Source: Prostheceraeus crozeri
Lineage: Eukaryota; Platyhelminthes; Polycladida; Euryleptidae
Length of the DNA stretch: 64,000 nucleotides
Direction of reading: 5' to 3'
NCBI GenBank assembly: GCA_907163375.1
Contig: CAJQUW010009193.1
Coordinates: 62,001 to 126,000, forward strand
The notes beneath the pieces are model-generated. The model did not search any database. It worked only from the letters and a program-made list of their open reading frames with translations, and was not told where the DNA came from. Positions within the stretch are counted from its first letter, which is position 1. Every line of letters starts with the position of its first letter. Position numbers and translations under genes: made by a program. Below are positions 44,691 to 55,308 of this stretch, one piece after another.

Positions 44691-45892
44691 TTGGTGGATA
44701 GTGGTGTGACTCAAACAGCGCTCTTTCAGCATGTCTTTCACGTTATGAGGAGTAAAAAATCAAAGCATATTAAAGAAAATTTTGAAAGCAATAACATAAT
44801 AAAATACTAATATCACTAATATCGTTGTTTTCATTTGATAGAACTTCGGCTATCTTGCTACCTTTTTCTTGGACAGTTGAATACTCCACGTTATATCAAG
44901 ACTCATATGCTTTCAATAACCCCTCCAAACTGTGATTTGCCATCTCTAACTTTTGGATACCTTTTGCTGATTATCGGTGCCGACAGGCAAGCATGCAACA
45001 TGGTAGGCAAGAACGAGGTATAATTCTGCGTCTTATTTAAAGAGGCCATAAAAGTACAAGTAATAGTGACTGAATCAATGTCACTCACGACTCATTAAAC
45101 GTCTCTGGAAGTGCAAGAAGAAGAACCAAAACAGAGCGACTAAGAGAAAGGCTAGATCTCAATCTCTCAAGGATTTATGTACAGAGAAGAAAATTGCGGT
45201 CATATTGCTGAGTGCTTTGTAATAAATACGAGTTCAATTCAGTGCTCTTATTAATTCATATCCGTAACAAAGCTCTGAGCACGCTTGTTCTAAATGCTCA
45301 GTTTTTCTGGCAGACACAATTTTAAAATAACAAATCAAATCTTTCAAAACAACACGCTTCATCGTACTTCTTTCGCAGCTGACCATGGATCATTTTTTAG
45401 AAATAAATTGGAAATGTACTTAGCATTTGTCAAGAAAGATTTAGAGCAAATGGAGAAACATGACTTGCGCAGAACATTTGTATTGAAATAACATCTAATC
45501 GGAAATTTACTTCTCATTTTTTATTGAGATTTGGATATCAATTGCAAACAGTGTTTGCTAATGAGTGTAACCATTGTACTTTTAACAGCTCGTGTGTGCA
45601 GTAGCATGTGTCTTCACTCTTAACATATTTGCTTTTGCTGTGACTGCTCCTTCTGTTGTTTGAAGCAGAGAATGATTGCAGAAATCTCAAACTGTGCTGG
45701 AGATGTAGAAAGCATTAGTCTCTTGTTTAGTCTAACTCTATGAAAATAACATCGATAAGGATATAAATCAAACACTCAGATTAAGAATGGTAGAGTGGCT
45801 GCATCTATTTTAGATAAATAACTGATTCTCAATTGACAGACAGACCGCGAGCGTCTGTCACTTTTTAAGATGTACATGTAGTCTGTCCACCG
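44691..45892. other. Spacer with no recognised feature
   Basis: The open frame at 45294-45491 (65 codons, charged C-terminus) has no recognised domain. Confidence 0.35.
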
Positions 45893-46020
45893 GAAAGAGT
45901 TTCTGCAGGGAACGAGACTGAAAATGAGACTTTATTTATCACACCCTTATGGTTATCATCTGCGGCTCTTCCGAGTTCTACCCGTTTTCTCATCGTGTCA
46001 CTCAGGATCAAATAACAGCC
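45893..46020 (+). repeat. Partial copy B of the MITE at 4085-4780
   Basis: GAGTTTCTGCAGGGAACGAG, ACTGAAAATGAGA and CTTCCGAGTTCTACC follow the left arm of copies A and C. Only the left part is present. Confidence 0.55.
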
Positions 46021-48934
46021 TGTGCAAATACAGTGTGTCCCAAAAGTCGCTAAAAACTTTAATTGTAGATGGTAGCTCTCCTATTATACCGATTAGTCTG
46101 AAATTTTCAGAGAAGAAACTAGACACCATGAGGTTTTGGTAAATAGTAAGCCAGTCTTCCTTTGAATTCTCAAAGGTATGTTATATAATTTTTTGAATTA
46201 TAATAAATTTTAAGCCTTCTTAACAAATGGTGAAAGTGAAAACTAATAATTTTTCACTAGAACATTGAATATTGCGCACAAGTAGAGGTCATGATTGATC
46301 ATTTGCACTCACAGTCACTTTGTGTACACCATGATATTATTGAATCATTTGGTGGCGATCGATAAGTGAGCCAAGTGCCTGCTGTACATCATCTGTTGAG
46401 ATCGTCTCCGGCTTTGGTTAGCTTTTGTCAGAGGTTGTCCTGGGGATTCTTGCATCTGTCATGCTCGGTGTTGAACTTTCGTATGCAGGAGAAGCACTAG
46501 AACAATAAACATCTGTTCAGGCCTGGCTTCTTCTATATAATTGGTAAGGAGGCACATTAACACAAAAAATGAGCTAGGTGATCTTCAGAGATGGGAGGTG
46601 GGATGCAGTGGGCCAGGGACTTATAGTTTTCTATTTCCCTTTTCTACTGCTGAGCATATATCAACTGATCATGCCTATTCAAATTCATTATTCAATATCA
46701 ACTGATCTTAATTGTGGCATATATGCTTTTACCTCCACTTTTCCAATTTTCATCCATCGGTCTCCTGTTGTTTTACAATATCCATTTTTAATTTCCTTAT
46801 GGTGACCATTATCCTATTCTGTTTCCACTACCGGCATCTGTAGTCGGTAAAGTATATTAGACGTCTGTTTAGAACGTGTATTTGGCAGTGTTTGGAATCT
46901 ATGGTATTAGTACATGCATATTAACAGTAAGAATGAGTAGTGTTACAAGTCTTCAGATTTCTATTTTTACCAGATATTGTGCCAAAGCTGATCAATTTTA
47001 ATTCGTTGCCACAAGAAAGCTCCATTGAGTTCTTTTAAGAACAGATTAATCCAATGGTTACAGTAGCATTGCATCTGTACACTTGCAGATTGGAGAACGC
47101 CAAGACTTAACCAATAATTTGAATTAGTAAGCATCATATTCTATTATAAATGGCTGCTGGAATGATTTTCATCATCGTATAAGAATGGACTTTGCGCTAG
47201 CAGATCACAGATTGCGATTATTTAACTTTCGCCCATGATCGCACATAGACGTGTATACGAACAACTTAGCATCATCAATGAATGTTGAATATAGGGGCCA
47301 TCATCATATTCAAAGTTGGAAATCAAAAATAGTTTGTTGAAAACTTTTCTATGGCAGCAGTTGATGAACTTGATATCTCCACAACTGTTTTCAAAGTTTA
47401 AAGGTGTAATAGTTTTGGCTCAGCAGGCCTATTTAAGATATGAACAAATTTAAGAGTTCTGCTTAACGCAGCAAATCAATTTAAATACAGTTAACCAACT
47501 TAGGTCTTATTGTAGCAGTAGACATTGTGAAGTTGTCTCCGAATACAGCTGATCCTATGCGCACTGGCCGTTAAAATCGAAAATAATCAAAAAAGTACAC
47601 GGGCTTGAGACGTCGCATGTTGATTAGGTACGGGTTCGCTGTAAACCAAAACCTCCTAAAGCTAATAAAAAAGTCCTGAGTGAGGCAAAGCGTTTCAGGA
47701 AGCTAGAGACTTAGTTATATTCTTTAGTAGGTCAAAATTTCATTTCAATGTAGCTTCCTAAAATTCTAGTAGGTGGCACTTTAGCATGCAGGTTTCGTCG
47801 ATTTTAGGATGTGACAGAACACAGTATAGCTTTAGAAACACACGGTAGAAATTTTCAAAATCCTTCGAGCAGTTTGGGATAAAAATGCAAAAAACTACTT
47901 TTAAATACACAAATAAACATTAAAAAAGGTAATATAAAGAGCTACACATCTATGACTATATTTTTCTAAGCACATTCAAATGTTTTCAAATCAACTTTAG
48001 AAAAATCGGTGGAATAGCTAGTTCACTAGAAGACGATCAGTTCGACATGTGTCAACTTTTTATATAAGTAGTATATTACAATTGAAATCCAACTTTAAAG
48101 CATCCCGGACCTGCATTCAAGAGGGTAGAAGTGTAATGACCTATATGCCCTATGCCAACAGTTTTGATCTATTCGTGCGAGAAGTCTTTGTGCTGCTTGA
48201 CTTTTTTCATGATAAGTCGGAAAATCAGTAGTGCATTTGATTTTCCTAAAAAGTAATTAAAAGAAATATACCCAATTTGAAACTTTTACCAGATGATGAA
48301 GAAATGATGATGAGCACTACGAATTGCTGTGAGTTTGCTAAAAAATTTCAGCTGATTCCTATGAGTACTTCCTGAGATTTTGGTAAAAATAGTAAAGCAA
48401 TTGTAGAACTTTGATCATGTAATACACCTGCTGAAAGTGCAGCAGTCCTTCTCTGCATACACCATGGCAGCTTGGATTGCAGACGTGGCTTCCAAGTTAA
48501 CATGTACACGCAGACCTAACAAGATATACATCATACAGTCACAAACCGTCTCAATGAAAATTTATAATTTCTCCATTTTTTGCATATTTTTGTTCCAATG
48601 ATAATAAGCTTTAGTTCTGATGAAAATTTATAACTGTATCACATCGCAATTTATTAGAATTAGCAATTCATTTTTTACAGAAATGAGTAAATGTTAAAAA
48701 TTTGTGAACCTTTGCAGCACAAACCATCTATGTCAGTTAGACGGTTTGCTTGTTTTAGAGCTTTGTCAACAAATCGCATTAGGAAGCTTTCTAAGTATGG
48801 AATTCATGAATTGAAATCCGACTTCTATGAGAAAGTTTAGTAGATTAGCGGTTTTGGACCTGAAGTACGTAATTGTTACCGTATAACGATTGTTTGAAAA
48901 CTGCTGCTGATGACAAAGTACATGATATCTTTCT
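46021..48934. other. AT-rich region, nothing firmly recognised
   Basis: Short open frames (46578-46805, 48049-48231) lack known motifs. No element ends were found. The sequence looks like decayed, unassigned DNA. Confidence 0.35.
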
Positions 48935-49430
48935 TACAGCCTCCTGTGAACATAGTGATTGATCTCTTTTTATTTGTCGACGACTTCAGTATCAACTTGA
49001 TGACCGATGCTGAGTGCAACCTGAATGATCCAGCCTCATGTGAACATACATGTACATGTACCTATATTTATTCACATGTGAGTGACTCCAATAACAACTT
49101 GATGTTCGCTACCAATGCAACGTAAATGCTACTTTCTCCTGTGAGCATCCTGATCTCACTTTATCTGTGAGTGACTGTGTTGGCATCTTGATGACCGCTT
49201 GTGAGTGCAATGTGTGTGCTACAACCTCCTGTGAACATCCTAGATTATCTACATTTGTGAGCGACTCTGTTGGCATCTTGACGAAACCCGCAGCCGACTG
49301 CAGCTCAAATTGTATATCCTCCCGCTAGCATCCTAATCAGCTGTGAGCGACTCCAGTAACATTCTAATGACCACTACCGACTACAACGTAGATGCTGCAG
49401 CCACCTGTGAGAATCCTGAGTACACTGAGT
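48935..49430 (+). repeat. Degenerate 90-bp tandem repeat with coding-like units
   Basis: TCCTGTGA(A/G)CATCC-type words start at 48942, 49036, 49137, 49227, 49317 and 49403, so the period is 90 bp in the best-kept part. In the best-kept units one frame reads SCEHP...VSDSVGILMT...CNV.AT, i.e. about 30 residues per unit with recurring Cys. Outer units contain stops and indels. It may be an old repeated Cys-containing domain or a minisatellite. Confidence 0.65.
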
Positions 49431-51600
49431 CCTGAATCAAAGTCACGCAATCATGAAAAATACAAGGCGTACCCTCACAAATGCATTTTTCCTTGATTCC
49501 GAAAAGATTATAAGAGCAGTAAAATCAATCGAACCTGATAAAATGAATGTTGCTACGGATATTTCTGGACTTTAGCATGAACCTGACGGCTTGATATATT
49601 ATAAGTTGTATTTTGATGAGGATGGGCAACTTCTTTATTTGGGCAGAAAAAAATGTGCAACAACACCCACATGACAACAAGACGCAAAATAAAGATGGTT
49701 AAGTTTGAACATCTCCAGTCTTTGAAGAGTAGAGATTCACATGACTTTTATGACTCCCCCCTCATTTTTAAAAAATATCAATACCGCACTTATTGTTTTC
49801 ATGAAAATTTTGTTGAACGTTAAAATGCATAATAATACTTACCATGTTGATCGTAAATGCTATTTTTATGCCAACTTCTTTGATATTGCGGTAAAAAGAA
49901 ACGATCATTAAATTATTTTTTTTAAATATGCTATCAAAATATCTGTAATGTACTGTTACATATGAATATTATCATGAAAATTCTAAATTAAATGTAATCT
50001 ATGCCGATAACACCCAATTAAATTGTGTTACATCAATTCAATCTGTATAAGAATTTCATTATGAAACTTGAGAAATTACAGCACTACAATTAATTTAACG
50101 ATTTTAATTATCGGATCATTTAATCAATACATTGTATATTCATATTTTAAATACATTGTAAACATCAATGCAGTAATTAGACTGAATACACATGTCTAAA
50201 ACATGACAAGCTATGCTATAACGAATACTTGATTATTAAAATTATCCTACATGTGCACTTACATGTATACATTGAGTAAACACTTAAGTGCATTTCTAGC
50301 GTGCATTAGGCACAATTTTAGAAATTTTGTTTTGTAATGTATAAAGAGACATACCTAAATCGAGATGCTAATTAATGAAATACCTAAAGATGCCAATTAA
50401 TGAAAATTCCTTTATATTTTATTTGAATTGTGTCCAACTTACATTAACACTTAAGTACAAATCGTCTATCTGCTTATTAGCACTCAAAAGGGAATACATT
50501 GAAAAAGAAAAAACCTTCTATATGAGAAATGGTTGTTCCGCTATTCATGATCGAGTTAGACGGTTTGTGCTTTTCTTATTTATCGCTTCCAGAAAGATTG
50601 GTTACTTTTCATTTAGACGGCTTGCGACTGTGACCATCGATATAAATGAATAAAAGGAAAGACGAGGCCAATAAATAAGATCTTATTGTGACAATATTTC
50701 GACTGTCTTTTTTACAAGTCTGATAACAAAAAGAATTCTATCAACACTTTTATATACAAAATTTGAAACAATATGGATTTTGTTTAAGCATTACATTCAT
50801 AGCTGGTGAATTCACTTTGATACAATATTTCTCTACCGTCTTTCGTTCATAGGTGTTGAAAAACTTGTGTTGGGGAATTAATATCTTGAGCTTATCAGAT
50901 GTTAAACAAATGGAGGCGTGTTTACTTTTGAAATATTTATAAACATCGTTGTCTTTCAGTAAGCTGTTGATGTATTCTTCGTCTTATGGTACAATGAGAT
51001 TCGCCAATATAATGCATGATTCACTACAGATTTTGCATTTTATTTGATAAACCGTATTTTTCATAAAGTAGATACTCTCGTTATTATAATAGGAACAACT
51101 ACTTTATGCCCATCGATTTCACAGTTTGACTGCCTATCAAGGCACTAAATAAAAAAAATGAGAAGAGGATGCATACGTTTAATACGAACCACGTTTTACA
51201 TGATACGTGGTTCATTTATGTGTGACATCAATGGAAAGCACGAGAGCCGATTGAATATTGATTTTAGAATGTGTTCCCTTCTATGAACAACTCTGATGAC
51301 ATATTTTACCGTCCCTAAATACCAAATTCAAATATTTGTAACCTTGCTCTGTGATCAAAATAAATGAGAGCGATCAAGCATTCGCCAATAAAGTACATGT
51401 ACTTGCAACAATGTTATTATTGAAAACATGAAGCATAATTACAGCGTTTGTTCTCTCAAAACATTTCAAAGCTCCTCCAACGCGCTTCACCCAAAAAAAG
51501 TAAATTGACATCGGAATCGATGCAGTGTTCATGCTACTAGGCTTGTTAGTTAAATAAATGCAATTAATGAGCACTAATAGCTGTTGATTTAACTTTTTTA
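49431..51600. other. AT-rich region, nothing firmly recognised
   Basis: A short hairpin GAACCACGT/ACGTGGTTC lies at 51186-51212. A frame around 49.5-49.7 kb has an EPDGLIYYKLYFDEDG run that might be a transposase or gene remnant, but I cannot assign it. Confidence 0.3.
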
Positions 51601-51689
51601 AACTTTATTGCGAAACAATACAGAAGGATAGTGGCTTCCGATGTTTTTGGAGCATTAAGTCTACTGAAGAATTTTTGAACGTTGCAAAT

Positions 51690-52556
51690 AATAAAAATAA
51701 TGTCTTTTCAATTTTTCCACATTGTACACTAGCCTCAATCATGAAGACATATGTGCACATCTGTTTAGCTTGCTGGAGCTAGTTTTTAACTCCACGTCGA
51801 GAAAATTTCTTTGTGTTGGTTTTAATAAAACTTTTTTCGCTGGTAAAACGTACAAGGGTTATCACTGTTTTAGTTTGGAAATGTTGAAGTCCGCAATTAA
51901 GTTTGTTATTTCGGAAGTTTTCGTTGTTTTTGGTGGCTTGGCATTCAAGCAGGTTAGGGGCATTCCTATGGGGGGAAATTGCAGCCCTATGTTAGCTGAT
52001 TTGTTGATTGTATTCGTTTTTATGAAATTGTTAGTGTCGAACAAGAAATTCGGATTAGCTAGATTGATGTCTTGCACCACACGTTGCATCGATGATATAT
52101 GTCTTTTCAATTATAAACATTTTGACACTTTGTTGACTAAGATTTATCCCGCGGATTTGAAGGCTGAGAGAAATGGGACGGATAACACCTCAGTAGAATA
52201 TCTCGATGTCAAGCTTAATATTTGTAGTGATGGTTTTACATACATCAGTTTTTCATAAGGTTGAGCAATTTTGTTTTGATGTTATTGTTTTCACTTTTCC
52301 CGACAGTCTTCTTCCTCTTCATATGGGTGCGAATGTCTTTGCCAGTCAAGTTCTTCGTTACCTTAGGATATGTTCTCATCTGCCGTATGCCATTGTTAAA
52401 GTTAAAAGCACGTTTAAAGTTTTTGTGAAACGCGGATATGAAGCCTGCAAGTTAATCAAATGTATGGAGAGACTGTTGAAAAAGCATTTTTTAGTTTTGT
52501 TTAAATTTGGTTTGCAGTCAGCCAGAGAATTTTGTATTTTGTGTGGCTTCATTTAA
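51690..52556 (+). pseudogene. Reverse transcriptase, tentatively Penelope-like, broken
   Basis: The region reads TLYTSLNHEDI (palm start), FVVFGGLAFKQVRGIPMG followed by GNCSPMLADL, RCIDDICLFN (active-site Asp pair), VEYLDVKLN, then the C-terminal part FPDSLLPLHMGANVFASQ and LRICSHLPYA. The order matches a reverse transcriptase group common in molluscs, amphioxus and corals in which GIPMGTNCAPLLADLF and RYIDD stand at these places. I place it tentatively with Penelope-like elements. The motif order is complete, but the reading is not continuous, so the copy is a fossil. A structured hairpin follows within 40 bp. No endonuclease domain was found beside it. Confidence 0.7.
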
Positions 52557-52579
52557 GAGTGTCATCATTGTTAAGTCAT

Positions 52580-52690
52580 GTGTGGGGTCCGCCTTTTTGG
52601 CGGGGGTCCGCCAGCTAGGGTTTGAGCGTACAAAATGTTAAAGGAGGACCCGAAACGCGACCTAGCTGGTCATTTTGCTGATGAACCCCT
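52580..52690 (+). ncRNA. Structured double-hairpin motif 3' of the reverse transcriptase
   Basis: Hairpin one pairs CCGCC (52589-52593) with GGCGG (52599-52603). Hairpin two pairs CCAGCTAGG (52611-52619) with CCTAGCTGG (52661-52669) and encloses GCGT (52626-52629) with ACGC (52655-52658), the latter preceded by CCCGAA. CTGATGA follows at 52678-52684. The copy at 1111-1215 has different outer stems that still pair, and the same TTTGAGCGT and GAAACGCGA words. Confidence 0.65.
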
Positions 52691-53150
52691 TCTATGATTA
52701 TTCTTTTCTGGTATGTCTTGTATAAAGATTGTAAATATGTTTAATTTTTCGGTACGCCATCTAAGTATTATTTCTTTCTTTTATACTACCCGATGACCGG
52801 CGTGAACGCTTTCAACAGCCCTTTTCAGGGCTACACTTATTATTTATTGAGTTTCTATTGTATATTATTGTTCATTCGAAGTGCAGTAACCTGACTTTTC
52901 CCATAATTTCATTACCCTTGTATTGAAATAGAGTTCCTCTCCATGTCCTCATGAAAATGGTTTGACTATTTGAAAAGTGTAGCAGATAACAATGTGTTAA
53001 AATATAATAGATTTAAATTGAACGCTATAGTCCATCAGAAAGTGCGAGGGTGTAGTACTGCAATTTAGTCGATTTTCCTTCAAGTCAACTATTGATGCAA
53101 TATTTGTACACAGCTTTGACAATGAATGCGGTACAATTTCAGAATCTATT
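52691..53150. other. AT-rich spacer
   Basis: Nothing recognised apart from a CAGCCCTTTTCAGGGCT hairpin near 52818. Confidence 0.4.
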
Positions 53151-53676
53151 TACATGCATATCAAAACGCTATTTTTAAAATTAATTGAATTATCATGCAT
53201 AAATACACATGTGAAGCCCAGCACTAGAACTGTGCTGTGCGCCGGTCGTGTCTATTTCGCTCTGATTGCTTTGTGCATTGTTATCTTTCTCATCGGTTTC
53301 CGTCGGCCATTTTGGATAATTTTTATATCGCTCGATTGCCCATCTCCTTGTGAACATCGCTGGAGCCCGCGTCTTCTTCATCAACGACGATTAACACCGC
53401 TATTCGACGATTCCCCCTGGCTGCCCCATCACTGTTGATTGGTGCTCACAATCTCCATTTCCTGCCGGCTGTGGTGTGTGTGACTTACATGCGTCCTAGA
53501 TATCAGTCATTGCATTCACTGAAAGAGTGTGCGGATTCTCTTTCTCTGAACTTCTTGTTATCAGATAGTTAACTGATCCAGCCCGTCATCGGTTGCGTAG
53601 TGTAGCTGTCTTGGTCTGTGAACCAGCATTGAAGTTCGTGATTTCGAACCCTTGATATTCTTTTTCCCTGGTGAGA

Positions 53677-54399
53677 ATGGATTCTCAAAATGGGCATAGA
53701 TCTGGCAGAAATACTCGCTCAAATTCTTTGAATGATGCCACTCTCGACATCATCAAAAGCATGTTGAATGATCAGAAAGAAGAAATCATCAGAAAAGTAG
53801 ACCAATTAAACGAAAATGTGACAAATTTGACGTCCAGAATTGATCGCCTTGAGAGCTCCATATCAAGAGTAGCACAAATACAAAACGAACAACAGAGAGA
53901 AATCAATGAAATAAAGGAAGCAATATCTACCCCTATGATGATTGAAGCTGTAATCTCCGAAGTTGAAAATAGACAGGCTCGCATAAACGATGTTGTAATT
54001 TTTGGTCTCTCCGAAATCGATGCTGGAACTCTTGAGGAGCGCAAACTTCATGACGAACAAAAAGTCAAAGAACTTGTCAATTTCCTTGACGTCCCTGACG
54101 TTGAATGGTCTCGCTGTCAACGCATTGGCAAAATTCGAGGCTCTGGACCCCGACCATTGCGAGTAAAAGTTAGCAACCTCGAAAAGAAGCGAACCTTGAT
54201 TCGTCAATCAAAGCAACTCAAAAATACTGTTTTCGACAAAGTTTACGTGAGACCAGACTTGACTCCTATGCAGCAAGTCGCAGATCGCAATTTAAGACAG
54301 GAATTGAGGGACAGAAGATCCAAGGGTGAAAATGTCACAATCTTTCGTGGGAGAATCCATAAGCAGTCAGACTTGCAGCATCAACATTTTCAAATGTGA
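53677..54399 (+). CDS. LINE ORF1 protein, intact
   Basis: 240 codons from the ATG at 53677 (MDSQNGHRSG) without interruption. Residues about 25-95 form a long coiled coil (IIRKVDQLNENVTNLTSRI, then LESSISRV and QREINEIKEAI). An RRM-like segment follows (INDVVIFGLSE...WSRCQRIGK), and the C-terminal signature is RNLRQELRDRRSKGENVTIF. This trimeric coiled-coil plus RNA-binding plan is the ORF1p of CR1/L2-type LINEs, which coats element RNA. Its stop TGA abuts the ORF2 frame. The intact frame implies that this LINE lost its 3' half recently. Confidence 0.85.
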   Translation: MDSQNGHRSGRNTRSNSLNDATLDIIKSMLNDQKEEIIRKVDQLNENVTNLTSRIDRLESSISRVAQIQNEQQREINEIKEAISTPMMIEAVISEVENRQARINDVVIFGLSEIDAGTLEERKLHDEQKVKELVNFLDVPDVEWSRCQRIGKIRGSGPRPLRVKVSNLEKKRTLIRQSKQLKNTVFDKVYVRPDLTPMQQVADRNLRQELRDRRSKGENVTIFRGRIHKQSDLQHQHFQM

Positions 54400-55001
54400 T
54401 TTTACCTTCGAAGTCAATTTGTCTTCCTCGTTTCTTGTCTACAAATGTCAACCATGCGATTTCAAAGATGGACCACATTCGTGCTTTGGCTTCTTCAAAG
54501 TCAATACAGATTTTTGCAGTGACTGAGTCGTGGCTCACTAAAGACCATTCTGATTCGCTTCTGTCTTTGCAGGATAGCATTGTGTTTCGAGATGATCGTA
54601 GCGATGGACGGGTTGGCGGGGGAGTGGCTGTATGGACTCGATGCTTTCTCGACGCTCACCGCTTCTCAACCCAAGGTGCTGAGTATGGCACGAACAGTGT
54701 GTGGTTGCTGCTTCACCGCTTGAAACTATGCTTTGTGTGCATCTATATCCCTCCATTATCTGTTGTTCGCTCAGCATGCAATGTAATGTCCTTCATCTCA
54801 CAGAATCTTGATGACGTTCTGTCGCGTTATTCAGACTATGAAATCATACTAACTGGTGACTTCAATCGACTGGACATCTCATATCTGCTTAATGCATTTG
54901 ATCTTTCCAGCATTGTGAACTCTCCAACACGCGGGAGCGCCATTCTTGATTTGGTTATGCTATCTTCTTCAATTGGCAGTCAGTATCAGATGGAGGTTTA
55001 A
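54396..55001 (+). pseudogene. LINE ORF2, APE-type endonuclease only
   Basis: The frame overlaps the ORF1 stop and reads NVNHAISKMDHIRAL, IFAVTESWLTKDHSD (catalytic Glu), RDDRSDGRVGGGVAVW, CVCIYIPP-like FVCIYIPPLS, IILTGDFNRLD (catalytic Asp-Asn) and the SxxDLV motif in AILDLVMLSS. These are the successive motifs of the LINE endonuclease. The last motif (SDH/TDH) is followed by a stop at 54999-55001. No reverse transcriptase follows, so the protein cannot complete retrotransposition. The ORF2 start is uncertain. Read-through or restart at the overlap is possible, as the two frames overlap by a base or more. Confidence 0.85.
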
Positions 55002-55280
55002 GTGACATTTCGGGTGTCCCTCATAGTAGCTACGACTTTATAACTGTGAAACTGAAATAAAAGGGTAATGGAGTGGGCCAGCTTCCAAGGGCCTACAGCA
55101 ACCTTGTCATGTTGACTAATATAAAAGTGTGCCTCCTCCGTCGTCTTTACCTTACGCCGAAATATGCGTCCCTTCCTTTGCAACAAACTTGTTGTTAAGG
55201 TAAAAAATCTATATATACGATCTTTACTTGATAAGTTAGCCCCCTTAGTGGGAATTGAAAAAGCAGTCTCAGCGTGCTGT

Positions 55281-55308
55281 GAAAAAAAAAAAAAAAAAAA
55301 GAAAAAGG
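55281..55308 (+). repeat. A-rich tract
   Basis: A run of about 19 A, then GAAAAAGG. It might be a poly(A)-type tail of an unidentified insertion; no duplicated target was confirmed. Confidence 0.6.

Larger units (their letters stand above)
53151..55300 (+). mobile_element. CR1-type LINE keeping the 5' part only
   Basis: It consists of a leader (from about 53.15 kb, boundary uncertain), ORF1 (53677-54399) and the endonuclease part of ORF2 (to 55001). The reverse transcriptase is missing; after about 55.05 kb the similarity ends, and an A-rich tract (55281-55305) follows. Loss of the 3' part is opposite to the usual 5' truncation of LINEs, so a later deletion or insertion is likely. Confidence 0.7.

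Noticed and set aside
49480-49700. Transposase-like EPDGLIYYKLYFDEDG run
   Set aside because: Too short and interrupted to assign to MULE or any other family by eye.
53590-53655. tRNA-derived SINE or tRNA suggested by GTTGCGTAGTGTAGCTG and TTCGAACCC
   Set aside because: Arms do not pair into a cloverleaf, and the stretch is better read as the 5' leader of the LINE whose ORF1 starts at 53677.
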